From: Micromonosporaceae bacterium
Lineage (GTDB): Bacteria > Actinomycetota > Actinomycetes > Mycobacteriales > Micromonosporaceae
DNA: 64,000 nucleotides
Direction: 5' to 3'
Assembly: GCA_020027875.1 (NCBI GenBank)
Contig: JAHRHA010000006.1
Span: forward strand, 34,350-98,349
Shown: positions 8,707 to 16,116 of the stretch, piece after piece
Layout: every line of letters starts with the position of its first letter
Position numbering within the stretch: the first letter of the stretch is position 1
The notes under the pieces: model-generated
Database searches by the model: none
Told to the model about the DNA's origin: nothing
The model's input: only the letters and a program-made list of their open reading frames with translations
Program-made: the position numbers and the translations under genes

Positions 8707-8787
8707 TGACGGTACCGGCTGCGGGTGAAAGTCGTCAAGAGTTCACGAAGACCTAAACTGGATTGGGATAAGAGGGAGGGCAGCCGA

Positions 8788-9582
8788 ATGGCCGTAAAGT
8801 ACGAACGGATCGCAGCCGACCTGCGCAGGAAGATGCAGAGCGGCGATTTGCGACCTGGCGACCAGCTGCCTGCAGAACAGGCACTCCGAGCAACGTGGAA
8901 CGTAAGCCTGCCCGTCGTCCGCCAGGCGCTAGATCTCCTCGAGTCCGAAGGACTCGTCGACCGAGTTCACGGACGCGGCACGTATGTGCGCGCACCCCGA
9001 CAACGAGTCCGCCGGACGCCCGAGCGCTATCAGTGGGAGAAGGACCGCGTGCTCCTGTCCGACAGCCAGCGGCGTCGCACCGGGGCCACCGAGCGCGACA
9101 CGGGTCTGACTATGACGGACCTTGACTTCCGGGCTGAGTTCCACACGGTGCCAGCCAACGAGAATCTCGCGAAGCTGTTCGGCGTGCCAGTCGGCGCGAA
9201 GCTACTGCAGCGGATCTACACCACGCGCGCCAACCGAGAGAACATCCCACTCAGCCTCGTTCACTCTTACCTCGTCTATGACGTCGCGGCCGAGAACCAG
9301 GCCCTGCTGGAGCCTGGAAACGAACCATGGCCGGGCGGGACACAACACCAGCTGCACACGATCGGCATCGAACTTGACCGCATCGTCGACCACATCACCG
9401 CTCGGCCGCCGACTCCGGAGGAGATTGAAGCGTTGGACATTCCGCCGGGAGTCTCTGTGTTCGTCCTCCGCAAAGTCTCGATCGACACTCGCGACTGCGT
9501 CGTAGAGGTGTCCGATGTGGTGATGCCGGGCGACCGGACCGAATTCGCGTACACCACGAAACTCACGCGGTGGAACGCATGA
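8788..9582 (+). CDS. GntR-family regulator with UTRA domain (KorSA-like)
   Basis: This 264-residue protein has an N-terminal winged helix (YERIAADLRRKMQSGDLRPG, then VVRQALDLLESEGLVDRVHGRGTYV) and a C-terminal UTRA ligand-binding domain ending in VSDVVMPGDRTEFAY. It is likely the main repressor of the element, like KorSA of pSAM2. The ATG at 8788 follows GAGGGAGGG. It is transcribed away from the transfer operon across the 26-bp palindrome. Its stop overlaps the start of a glycosyltransferase gene (ATGA), so regulator and enzyme are co-translated. By eye it is less GC-rich than the transfer genes. Confidence 0.9.
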   Translation: MAVKYERIAADLRRKMQSGDLRPGDQLPAEQALRATWNVSLPVVRQALDLLESEGLVDRVHGRGTYVRAPRQRVRRTPERYQWEKDRVLLSDSQRRRTGATERDTGLTMTDLDFRAEFHTVPANENLAKLFGVPVGAKLLQRIYTTRANRENIPLSLVHSYLVYDVAAENQALLEPGNEPWPGGTQHQLHTIGIELDRIVDHITARPPTPEEIEALDIPPGVSVFVLRKVSIDTRDCVVEVSDVVMPGDRTEFAYTTKLTRWNA

Positions 9583-10334
9583 CCCTCATCGTTTCCATCA
9601 TCACCGCCGTACACGAGCCCAACGTGCCATTCCTGGCGGAGGCGTACGACTCGGTCGCGGCGCAGGAGCTGCCGGCCGAGTGGTCGTGGGAATGGCTCGT
9701 CCAGGAGGACGGTCGCTCCGGCGCAGTTGCGGCGGCGCTCCCCAAAGACGACCGCATCAGCCCGGGAGAGGGCACCAAGGGCGGCCCGGGTACTGCGCGG
9801 AATCTGGCCCTGGGACGTGCATCGGGGTCAATTGTCCGCGTTCTCGACGCCGATGACCGACTGACCACCGGAGCGATTGGCCGCGATATTGCAATCCTCG
9901 ACCAACGACAGGAGGTCGGATGGACCACGACTAGCGTCCTCGACCTCATGCCAGACGGCACGACCGTTGGGTGGGAACACTCGGATCCCCCTGACGGACC
10001 ACTTCCGCCGGGCCTCGTACTCGACTATTTCCGCCAGAACAGCTACCGGCTACCCGTTCACCCAGCGACGCTCTGCATCCGTCGAGGCTTGGCGCTCGCG
10101 CTTGGCGGCTGGATGGCGTTGCCCGGGGGCGAGGACACCGGCCTACTCCTAGCTGCATCCGCCGTCAGCACCGGCTACTTTATCGGGGAGCCAGGTCTTC
10201 TTTATCGCAAGCATCCCGGCCAGACTACGGAACAGCCGGGGTACCGGGCCGGGAGCGAATGGGCCGCACGCATGCGTCTGATTGAGGCGCGAGCCCTGGC
10301 ACTCCAGGCGGGGGCGGGTCTCCGAATGCCCTGA
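9579..10334 (+). CDS. Family 2 glycosyltransferase
   Basis: This 251-residue GT-A fold protein opens with LIVSIITAVHE (nucleotide-binding strand) and has a DxD-type metal site at VRVLDADDRL. Later come a Trp-rich acceptor region and GGEDTGLLLAA. It lacks membrane segments, so it acts in the cytoplasm or at the membrane face. It would transfer a sugar from a nucleotide donor; donor and acceptor are unknown. Translational coupling to the GntR regulator is unusual for cargo and suggests it is expressed whenever the repressor is made, as an accessory trait gene would be. Confidence 0.85.
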   Translation: MTLIVSIITAVHEPNVPFLAEAYDSVAAQELPAEWSWEWLVQEDGRSGAVAAALPKDDRISPGEGTKGGPGTARNLALGRASGSIVRVLDADDRLTTGAIGRDIAILDQRQEVGWTTTSVLDLMPDGTTVGWEHSDPPDGPLPPGLVLDYFRQNSYRLPVHPATLCIRRGLALALGGWMALPGGEDTGLLLAASAVSTGYFIGEPGLLYRKHPGQTTEQPGYRAGSEWAARMRLIEARALALQAGAGLRMP

Positions 10335-10356
10335 TGGGCCGATGGCGGGGATCCGA

Positions 10357-13300
10357 TCACCCGTAGAGGGGCCGCGTGCTCTTGGAGTTCATGTCGAGCC
10401 GGCTGAAATTCCTCGTCCAATTGAAGGCGTAAAGGTCGCCGGCCAGAAGCGCAAGGGCGAGTGATCCGGCGGGCGTGGAGGAGAGGACTTGCGGCTCACC
10501 TCCGTGGATGGGCGACCGTACGCGCTCGGCCACGTCACCGCGCAGCGAGCGGATGACACCGATCCGCTTCTCCCAGTCGGAGCCGTTCCAGTCGTTGGTC
10601 TCCCCGAGCTGCCATACCGCTTCGTTGGCGGCACCCGCCGGAAGTGGTTCGAGGTGCCAGCTGTAGTGCGGCTCGCTGTCAAGCCCCTCACCTGTGCCTG
10701 GCGTCAGTGTGCCGACTATCCGTGCAGGTAGCAGCTGGTACGTGTTGAGTTCCGCCGCCATGGAGGGGACATGACGATCGACTATGGCCTGGTAGACATC
10801 CAGGGCGGCCGACGTTGCGAGACGTAGTCGAGCGAGGAGCTGGTCCGTGGTCCACCAACTCCAAGTCCAACTGCCCCTCGTGTTCGGAGGCGGCCAAGGC
10901 GACACGATCTCGCGAACATCAAGACGGTGTAGGTCCCCGAGGAAGGCCTCGGCTTCACTCAATCTCCAGCCGCCTCTGTACGAGATCACATGTACGTCGC
11001 TGTCGGGAAACTGATTCCGGATCCCAGTGACGGCGGCTTCCAGCTCATCTCGCAGGATCGGTTTGGATTGAACCTCGGGGGAGCGTTTGAGTATCTGGTG
11101 TGCATAGTCCCACGCGAGTTCCGGCCAGCAGACTTCGATCTCTGCAAGTAAATCGCGGTTTGCGATCCATCTCTCAACCTGATGCTGGACCCCGTCGAAG
11201 GTCCAGTCCCACGGCCACAGCACATCGCCGTTCGGCGTTCCTGCCTTCTCACCCGTCCATGCTGGGTTGGGCTGGCCGAGCGGATGCACGAGGGGTGGCA
11301 GGGGAACCACCGCATTAGGCACGTCGTGAGGATTGCGACTCCAGGCAGTGACAAGATGAGATCCCTCCATAGCCACACCAAGCGCCGGCATCTCCCCGGC
11401 CAACGTCCACGACTCAACCAGCTTGGGCCACGGTTCGATCCAGGCCCGTTCCGCACGTCTCACCCGCTCACCGGCCTCGAGGGCAGATGCCGCTAGTGGG
11501 TTCGCTCGCAACGCGTTGTATGGTGCCTTCGCGTGGTGATACACCCACGCCGCTGTGGCAGGGGCATGGGCGAGCATCGTCGATATCACCGTGTCGATGG
11601 CTTCAGCGGATCCTTGCAGCAGGGCCTGCACGAGCGCGTATCGCCATCGATGACTACGCAGGGGACTCGACACACTAAGGGCGAGCACGTCGGGGTCCCG
11701 CAACAAGGCATTGGCGGCAAACCATTCCGTGAGTACGGCGAGCTGAAACGATGCGCGACCATCGGCCACGTGGACTATCCGCGAACGCGCGATCTGCCCG
11801 ATCTGCAACGGCGTCGCTTCGAGACTCCTGAGTTCAGCTGACTGACCGCCCGAATCGACGACGCGGCAAGCCATCCGCGCCAGCAGTTCGAAGATCCCAT
11901 CAGCGATGTCGCCGAGGTCGTCGATGGCGTGCCGACCCACGGAGTCGACCAATTGGGCCTCGCGGACCGCCGCGAAGTTGCTCTTCCGATGATCGAGTGC
12001 ATAGCGAATGGCAAACAGAGGTCGCCGAAGAACCTCTGATAGCTCGGGACGCCACACGGGCCATCGGTCGATGTGGGGATCGATCATGGCCATCAGTGCA
12101 GTAGCCACTTCTTGCGATAGGGGCTCAACAGCCACTGTATCGAGTCCGAGCTGGGACGACTCGGGACGTGATGCTATAACAACGGTTGAGTTTGGCCACG
12201 AAGCCACCAAGGTGGCAACTCGCGCGGCAATCTCGGAGATTCGCACGCCCGCTTCGTCAAGACCATCGATGACTAGGTGCACGCCGACGCGGGACGGGTC
12301 GCCGAGGCCGCTTACGTGTCCGGTAACGACTGAGTCGAGAGACGCGCTACCAACTTCCTTGGCATGAAGGAACACGGGGATTGGCGCGTTCGCATCTCGG
12401 AGAGCGCGGTCGATCGCATCACGATGGAGACGTTCGAGCTCCGTGGTCTTTCCAACCCCCATCGGGCCGCTAACCACCGTAAGGTCCATCGACGGCGTGA
12501 TACTGATTGAAGCCGCCAAAGCACGCGCTGCAAGTACGCTTGCTTCGTCGTCTTCAAGTCCGATCGCGCGCAGAGTCATTGCCACCCGCCGAGTACCTGC
12601 ATCCCGCCGGCGGCCGAGTATCGCTCGGCGGGTAGCCGCTCCGACCGTCAGTGGGAGGTGTGCACGGAGCGAGCCCTGCAGGGACCGCATGTCGACGACG
12701 CCGCCGACGGGTCCCGTCTCCGTTAGGTGCTTGAACAAGGCGTTCGCGAGGTTTACCGCTCCACGCTGGTTCGGGGGGTCCCAGGCCTGGGCGAGCCGAT
12801 TGATGAGTTCAACAGAATCCCGGGTTACAGCAGTCCGGACCTCGACAGCGTGGACTTCGAACGCCGCGAGCACTCGATACAACAGGGCGGGGTCCATGCC
12901 TTCGGCCGCTTGGAGGCAGTGGCTCCAACGCTTTGCGATTTGTCCCGCATGTGCGTCAACCGCGCCTAGGAACTTGGCGTACCCATTGGCCGCACGTGCC
13001 AGCTCACATAGTTTCGCCATTGAGACATGCCCGGGAGAGTCACGGTCCACGACGATCGTGAACCGTCGCTCTTCCGACGCGAATGACGCCTCGTCAGCGA
13101 GTAGCGCAGATGCAGCTTGTGTCAGCAGAGTCGCAAACTTGGTGTCTGCCCCCGTGAACCTCTGCACATGCCGGCACTGCGCATGCACGGTACGGTGGCC
13201 TCCTTCGACTAGTTCGAGGGATATCAGTAGGTCCTCGAATCCTGCTGATCCAGCCTGCATCTCAAAAGCCACCACAACGCCGCCCAGCTCGGTGTACCGG

Positions 13301-13425
13301 GATCGGATCATGTCGACTGCTAGCAGCGTGGCGACTTTGTACTCGAATAAGGTCCCACCGCCGGCGGTGGCGAACGGGTGGGCTGTAGGAGGCACGGTTC
13401 TAGTTTGCACGGCGGCTGCAGGCAC
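10357..13425 (-). CDS. NACHT/STAND ATPase with N-terminal nuclease-like domain (candidate defence protein)
   Basis: This protein has 1022 residues from the GTG at 13425, chosen because GGAGAAAGA precedes it. The N-terminal domain (about 20-100) has GGGTLFEYKVATLL, FEDLLI and VHAQCRHVQ, resembling PD-(D/E)xK/Cap4-type effector domains, but with Arg where Lys is expected. A NACHT module follows: Walker A GPMGVGKTT (about 320-328), Walker B VHLVIDGLDEAG (about 382-393) and ASRPES. The rest (about 500-1022) is helical, then Trp-rich and unrecognised, perhaps a sensor. The architecture matches Avs-like STAND antiphage proteins; the defence role is inference. It is convergent with the glycosyltransferase (22-bp gap). 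Confidence 0.82.
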   Translation of the reverse strand: MPAAAVQTRTVPPTAHPFATAGGGTLFEYKVATLLAVDMIRSRYTELGGVVVAFEMQAGSAGFEDLLISLELVEGGHRTVHAQCRHVQRFTGADTKFATLLTQAASALLADEASFASEERRFTIVVDRDSPGHVSMAKLCELARAANGYAKFLGAVDAHAGQIAKRWSHCLQAAEGMDPALLYRVLAAFEVHAVEVRTAVTRDSVELINRLAQAWDPPNQRGAVNLANALFKHLTETGPVGGVVDMRSLQGSLRAHLPLTVGAATRRAILGRRRDAGTRRVAMTLRAIGLEDDEASVLAARALAASISITPSMDLTVVSGPMGVGKTTELERLHRDAIDRALRDANAPIPVFLHAKEVGSASLDSVVTGHVSGLGDPSRVGVHLVIDGLDEAGVRISEIAARVATLVASWPNSTVVIASRPESSQLGLDTVAVEPLSQEVATALMAMIDPHIDRWPVWRPELSEVLRRPLFAIRYALDHRKSNFAAVREAQLVDSVGRHAIDDLGDIADGIFELLARMACRVVDSGGQSAELRSLEATPLQIGQIARSRIVHVADGRASFQLAVLTEWFAANALLRDPDVLALSVSSPLRSHRWRYALVQALLQGSAEAIDTVISTMLAHAPATAAWVYHHAKAPYNALRANPLAASALEAGERVRRAERAWIEPWPKLVESWTLAGEMPALGVAMEGSHLVTAWSRNPHDVPNAVVPLPPLVHPLGQPNPAWTGEKAGTPNGDVLWPWDWTFDGVQHQVERWIANRDLLAEIEVCWPELAWDYAHQILKRSPEVQSKPILRDELEAAVTGIRNQFPDSDVHVISYRGGWRLSEAEAFLGDLHRLDVREIVSPWPPPNTRGSWTWSWWTTDQLLARLRLATSAALDVYQAIVDRHVPSMAAELNTYQLLPARIVGTLTPGTGEGLDSEPHYSWHLEPLPAGAANEAVWQLGETNDWNGSDWEKRIGVIRSLRGDVAERVRSPIHGGEPQVLSSTPAGSLALALLAGDLYAFNWTRNFSRLDMNSKSTRPLYG

Positions 13426-13514
13426 TCTTTCTCCGGATCCGTGCGCGCCGGGTCGCGGTGACGGTGGCGTTTGGCAACTGTGTATCCGCGTCAAGCACCA
13501 ACCGGAGTCGGACA

Positions 13515-13646
13515 GTGCCTGGTCTCGGTGCCTGGTCTCGGTGCCTGGTCTCGGTGCCTGGACGTCGCTGTGGTCTCCTCGGTGCCTGGTCTCGGTGCCT
13601 GGTCTCCGTGCCTGGTCTCCGTGCCTGGTCTCCGTGCCTGGTCTCC
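13515..13646 (+). repeat. 13-bp tandem repeat array
   Basis: Units of GTGCCTGGTCTCG or GTGCCTGGTCTCC stand at 13515, 13528, 13541, 13582, 13595, 13608, 13621 and 13634, plus a diverged unit at 13554-13580. The array starts about 90 bp upstream of the NACHT gene. It could be an iteron-like binding array or a slippage product; the translated frames are low-complexity and look non-coding. Confidence 0.9.
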
Positions 13647-13744
13647 GATCGGTGAGAACTTTCTATACGCCTTCAAGGCGGCCCTGACGGGCCGCTCCGC
13701 CCGGCGCGCCGCCTCTGTCTTCGCCGCCGGCGGCACGCCGTGCG

Positions 13745-13975
13745 ATGGCCCATCAGCCAGCGCAAGAAAGCCCGGCACCAGCCGACGAGCGACCGGCACC
13801 GGGCGACCACGGCGACGTCCAGGCCCTCACGGCGGACGAGCACGCCGACCTCCACGCCAGGGCGACCGCACGCCTCCAGCCGTCACGGGCGACGTCACCC
13901 CGGTCGCCATCTCCGGCTCGGCCGCTCCGGCGATGCCGACCAACGTCACCCCACGCGTTCTCTCCGGGTCCGTAA
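13745..13975 (+). CDS. Possible small acidic protein (weak)
   Basis: This 76-residue frame begins MAHQPAQESPAPADERPAPG and has LTADEHADLHARATARL, a helix plausible for a mobile-element accessory protein. There is no clear ribosome site and the second half is Ser/Pro/Arg-rich like a random high-GC frame. It may be spurious. Confidence 0.25.
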   Translation: MAHQPAQESPAPADERPAPGDHGDVQALTADEHADLHARATARLQPSRATSPRSPSPARPLRRCRPTSPHAFSPGP

Positions 13976-14066
13976 TCTCGGGGGGCTCCGCCCCGCCGAA
14001 CCCCCCGGCGCTCTGGGAAGCCGGGCCCGGCCGTCTCCCCGTCACGCACCAAAGGCCGCCAGACCA

Positions 14067-14123
14067 CGCCCGCCCGGTCAAGGTCGTTCGTCCGTGGGGC
14101 GCTCCACCTTGACCGGGCGGGCG
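14067..14123. repeat. Long inverted repeat near attR
   Basis: Perfect 18-bp arms (14067-14084 and 14106-14123, with ACCTTGACCGGGCGGGCG on the right) surround a 21-nt loop. No T-run follows, so it is not a typical terminator. In an element that replicates by rolling circle, such a hairpin may be an origin or single-strand origin; this is inference. Confidence 0.85.
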
Positions 14124-14323
14124 CGGCCCGGCAGGAGCAAGCCCTGCGTGACGGGAAGCCAACCGGGTCTCAGACGGCGGATTCGTGGCTAACGGATTGC
14201 TCACGGACGAGATGATGTTGATAGCCGGCCGCGAGTGAGGGCCGGCAGAAGCGCGCACGTCAGCCAGCACGGACGGCCATGAAATGACCCACCGCAGCAG
14301 TCGGCAATACGCCCACGCGGCCC

Positions 14324-14369
14324 CTGAAAATCGGAAGGTCGGCGGTTCGACCCCGCCCCTGGCCACCCC
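14324..14369 (+). repeat. attR (46-bp direct repeat)
   Basis: This is a perfect copy of 96-141, without the 5' half of the tRNA, and it marks the far end of the element. Antisense frames across it give peptides like GVEPPTFRFSGA, a well-known artefact of translating tRNA ends, so no protein is called here. Confidence 0.95.
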
Positions 14370-14422
14370 CTACGACCTGCCATCCGCGCAGGCCGTCAGT
14401 TTCTCGGATCAGCGGTCCCGAG

Positions 14423-14596
14423 GCGCTTACCCCGAGCGAACGTCGAGTTGCGCGGATCGCCGCCGAAGGCCGTAGCAACCCCGAGATCGCACAGGAGCTA
14501 TTCCTCACGCGCCGCACCGTGGAAGCCCACCTGACAAGTGCGTATCAGAAGCTCGGCATCAGCTCGCGGGACGAGCTTGCGACAGCGCTCGGCTGA
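14423..14596 (+). pseudogene. LuxR-type HTH C-terminal fragment
   Basis: The frame reads LTPSERRVARIAAEGRSN, then IAQELFLTRRTVEAHL, then YQKLGISSRDELATALG and a stop: a complete LuxR/GerE DNA-binding helix set. No start codon or N-terminal domain exists between it and attR (about 50 bp upstream), so only the 3' end of a regulator gene remains. The AICE or an earlier element probably replaced the rest. The bases after the stop up to 14708 show nothing clear. Confidence 0.8.
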
Positions 14597-14708
14597 CGCG
14601 GGAGCCAATCTTTGTGGTGCCTCCACGATGAAGTGCCGCTCGGTGTTGACGACGATCAGGTCATAGCCCGGACCGAACCGGTGCCTGAATCCAGCCGAGG
14701 AGGCAGCC

Positions 14709-15041
14709 ATGACCCTGCAGACCGAGCGTTTACCTGACGCTGACATCAGCCGCGAGCGCCCCGCCCGACAAACGCATTACGTCGCTTGGCTGGTGGCCGT
14801 GTTCATCGCGACGGCGATCGCCGTAGTGGCCGGGGTGGCCATCACTGCGCAGCCGACCCGCCCAGCGCCGGCCAACGAGACCTTCTACCAGGAGCCGAAC
14901 GCCAACACCCGCGAGGGTCGCGTCTCCGCGACTGTGTACGGGGACCCAAACGCCAATACCCGCGAGGACCGCGTGCCCACGACAACGGTCCTGGAGCCGA
15001 ACGCCAACACCCGCGAGGGCCGCGTGTCCGGCAACAGCTGA
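14709..15041 (+). CDS. Small single-pass membrane protein with triple PNANTRE repeat
   Basis: This 110-residue protein follows a strong GAGGAGG site. A basic/acidic N-terminus precedes one membrane segment (about 25-47, YVAWLVAVFIATAIAVVAGV). The extracytoplasmic tail has three repeats of about 16 residues with the core PNANTRE(G/D)RV, at about 63, 79 and 95. The function is unknown; the repeats suggest binding or tethering. About 260 bp without a recognisable gene follow. Confidence 0.75.
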   Translation: MTLQTERLPDADISRERPARQTHYVAWLVAVFIATAIAVVAGVAITAQPTRPAPANETFYQEPNANTREGRVSATVYGDPNANTREDRVPTTTVLEPNANTREGRVSGNS

Positions 15042-15304
15042 CCTACCCGTGGGCAGCAGCACTGTGGCTAGCCGCCACATCCGACAGAGACGCAACAGCC
15101 GGTCCGGCGTCGCCAGTTGGGCGGATGCTCATGTTAGTCCGCTTTGGATGGCGCTGGGCCGGCACAGCGAGCAAGCGGCGATGACTCGTATCCTCCATTG
15201 TGGACTAGTCCATTCTCATCTAATGGCTGGGACCACATCGGCGTACGGGCTCGGCCTCGCCGACTGTGGCGCCGACCCGTCGCGGTCCGGTCGTACGGTG
15301 ACGA

Positions 15305-15667
15305 TTATTTACCGCTGTCCACCCGCTGTTTGACGAGGAGTGCGACCAATCGCTCGATGAGGTCGTACGGAATGGGCTTTCGTAGCGGGAACCTCGCCGT
15401 GCCCTTGCCCGCTTTGTATTGCGCGAGTTCCTGCTCGAGCGCTTCGTCTGTTGCGGGCAGCGGGTAGAGGGAGACGTGGTGCTTCCACGCCGCGAAGTAC
15501 ACCAAGTATTTGCCATTGAGCGTGATCGTGGGTATCTGATAGCTGATTGTCTCGCCAGCCGCCGGCACGACGCTCCGGATCGTCCGTCGCAGCTTCTCGA
15601 GAATGATCTGAACGTCTTCGGGGTATGAACTGACGTAGTCATCGATGGTCGCGAACTTTTCTGCCAT
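15305..15667 (-). CDS. DUF1801 / YdhG-like small protein
   Basis: This 120-residue protein matches the DUF1801 (YdhG, iron-chaperone-like, frataxin-fold) pattern: FATIDDYVSSYPEDVQIILEK-type opening, AGETISYQIPTITLNGKYLVYFAAWKHHVSLYPLP, and a final PIPYDLIERLVALLVKQR. Its length is normal for the family. The biochemical role is poorly defined. It stands alone, with non-coding DNA on both sides. Confidence 0.85.
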   Translation of the reverse strand: MAEKFATIDDYVSSYPEDVQIILEKLRRTIRSVVPAAGETISYQIPTITLNGKYLVYFAAWKHHVSLYPLPATDEALEQELAQYKAGKGTARFPLRKPIPYDLIERLVALLVKQRVDSGK

Positions 15668-16052
15668 GAAACCGCCCTTCGATTCGATACGCCGGTGCTG
15701 GGCGCATGCACGTCAGCGGGCGACGAGATCGTCGAGGCGTTAGCCCTCGCGGTCGCCGACCCGCGCTGCTGGCGACGACGTACGCCGTTGACGGGGCGCA
15801 GTACATGGCATGCCCTAATGCGTCGAACACGTCGACCATAGTCAGATCGCCGTTGAGCTTGAACACTCGCTTGACGGGTACGTCGTCGGCTCGCCGCGGC
15901 TAGTTCAAGAACAGGGTAACGAGCGGGGCGAGCATGGCCCAGACCGGGAGCTTGGTGTTCGTGATTTCTTGGTGGCAACAACTCATCGCTGCGCCGGCGG
16001 CGCCGACTCCTACGCGCCGACGGACCCGCCTGTTCTAGCTCTGATCTGTCTT
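15668..16052. other. Intergenic region, no convincing gene
   Basis: About 385 bp. A short minus-strand stretch (about 15780-15900) reads VPVKRVFKLNGDLTMVDVFD and then degenerates, so it may be a gene remnant, but I do not recognise it. The region ends at the palindrome at 16053. Confidence 0.4.
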
Positions 16053-16116
16053 CGTCGATCAAGGGGATAGTCGCGTGTTTGGAGATCAAATCACGCGACT
16101 ACGCCCTAGATCGACG
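16053..16116. repeat. 64-bp intergenic palindrome, copy 1
   Basis: Imperfect 28-bp arms bounded by CGTCGATC and GATCGACG enclose an 8-nt loop (GGAGATCA). The inner arm is GTCGCGTG/CACGCGAC. The right arm contains the TAG stop of the minus-strand gene at 16106. Confidence 0.92.

Larger units (their letters stand above)
13426..14323. other. Largely non-coding right end of the AICE
   Basis: About 900 bp lack a convincing gene. They hold the upstream region of the NACHT gene, nine 13-bp tandem units (13515-13646), a weak G/C-run hairpin (CGGGGGG at 13979, CCCCCCG at 14001), a long inverted repeat (14067-14123) and a copy of the TTGCTCACGG motif (14197-14206) also found beside attL. It could contain an origin or transfer locus; nothing proves that. 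Confidence 0.6.
96..14369. mobile_element. Actinomycete integrative and conjugative element (AICE) in tRNA-Phe
   Basis: About 14.3 kb are bounded by a 46-bp perfect direct repeat derived from the tRNA-Phe 3' half. The integrase gene lies directly beside the intact tRNA. The interior has the classic AICE set: excisionase, RepSA-type initiator, SpdB-like membrane protein, FtsK/TraB-type translocase, SSB and a GntR-family regulator. This is the pSAM2-like design, in which double-stranded DNA is moved by one translocase rather than by a type IV secretion system. Cargo sits at the attR-proximal end. Both sites are present and the core genes look intact, so excision seems possible; that is inference. 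Confidence 0.93.

Noticed and set aside
13515..13646. CRISPR array
   Set aside because: Units are 13 bp and directly adjacent, without spacers.
13979..14007. G/C-run hairpin as a terminator
   Set aside because: Only 7-bp arms with a large GC-rich interior, and no gene ends next to it; kept only as a remark.
13827..14366. Minus-strand frame beginning ARGGVEPPTFRFSGA
   Set aside because: Its start is the antisense of the tRNA copy in attR, a known annotation artefact. The rest is low-complexity and crosses the inverted repeat.
15220..16089. 289-residue minus-strand frame over the DUF1801 gene
   Set aside because: It overlaps the recognisable DUF1801 gene in another frame and is Arg/Ser-rich without motifs.
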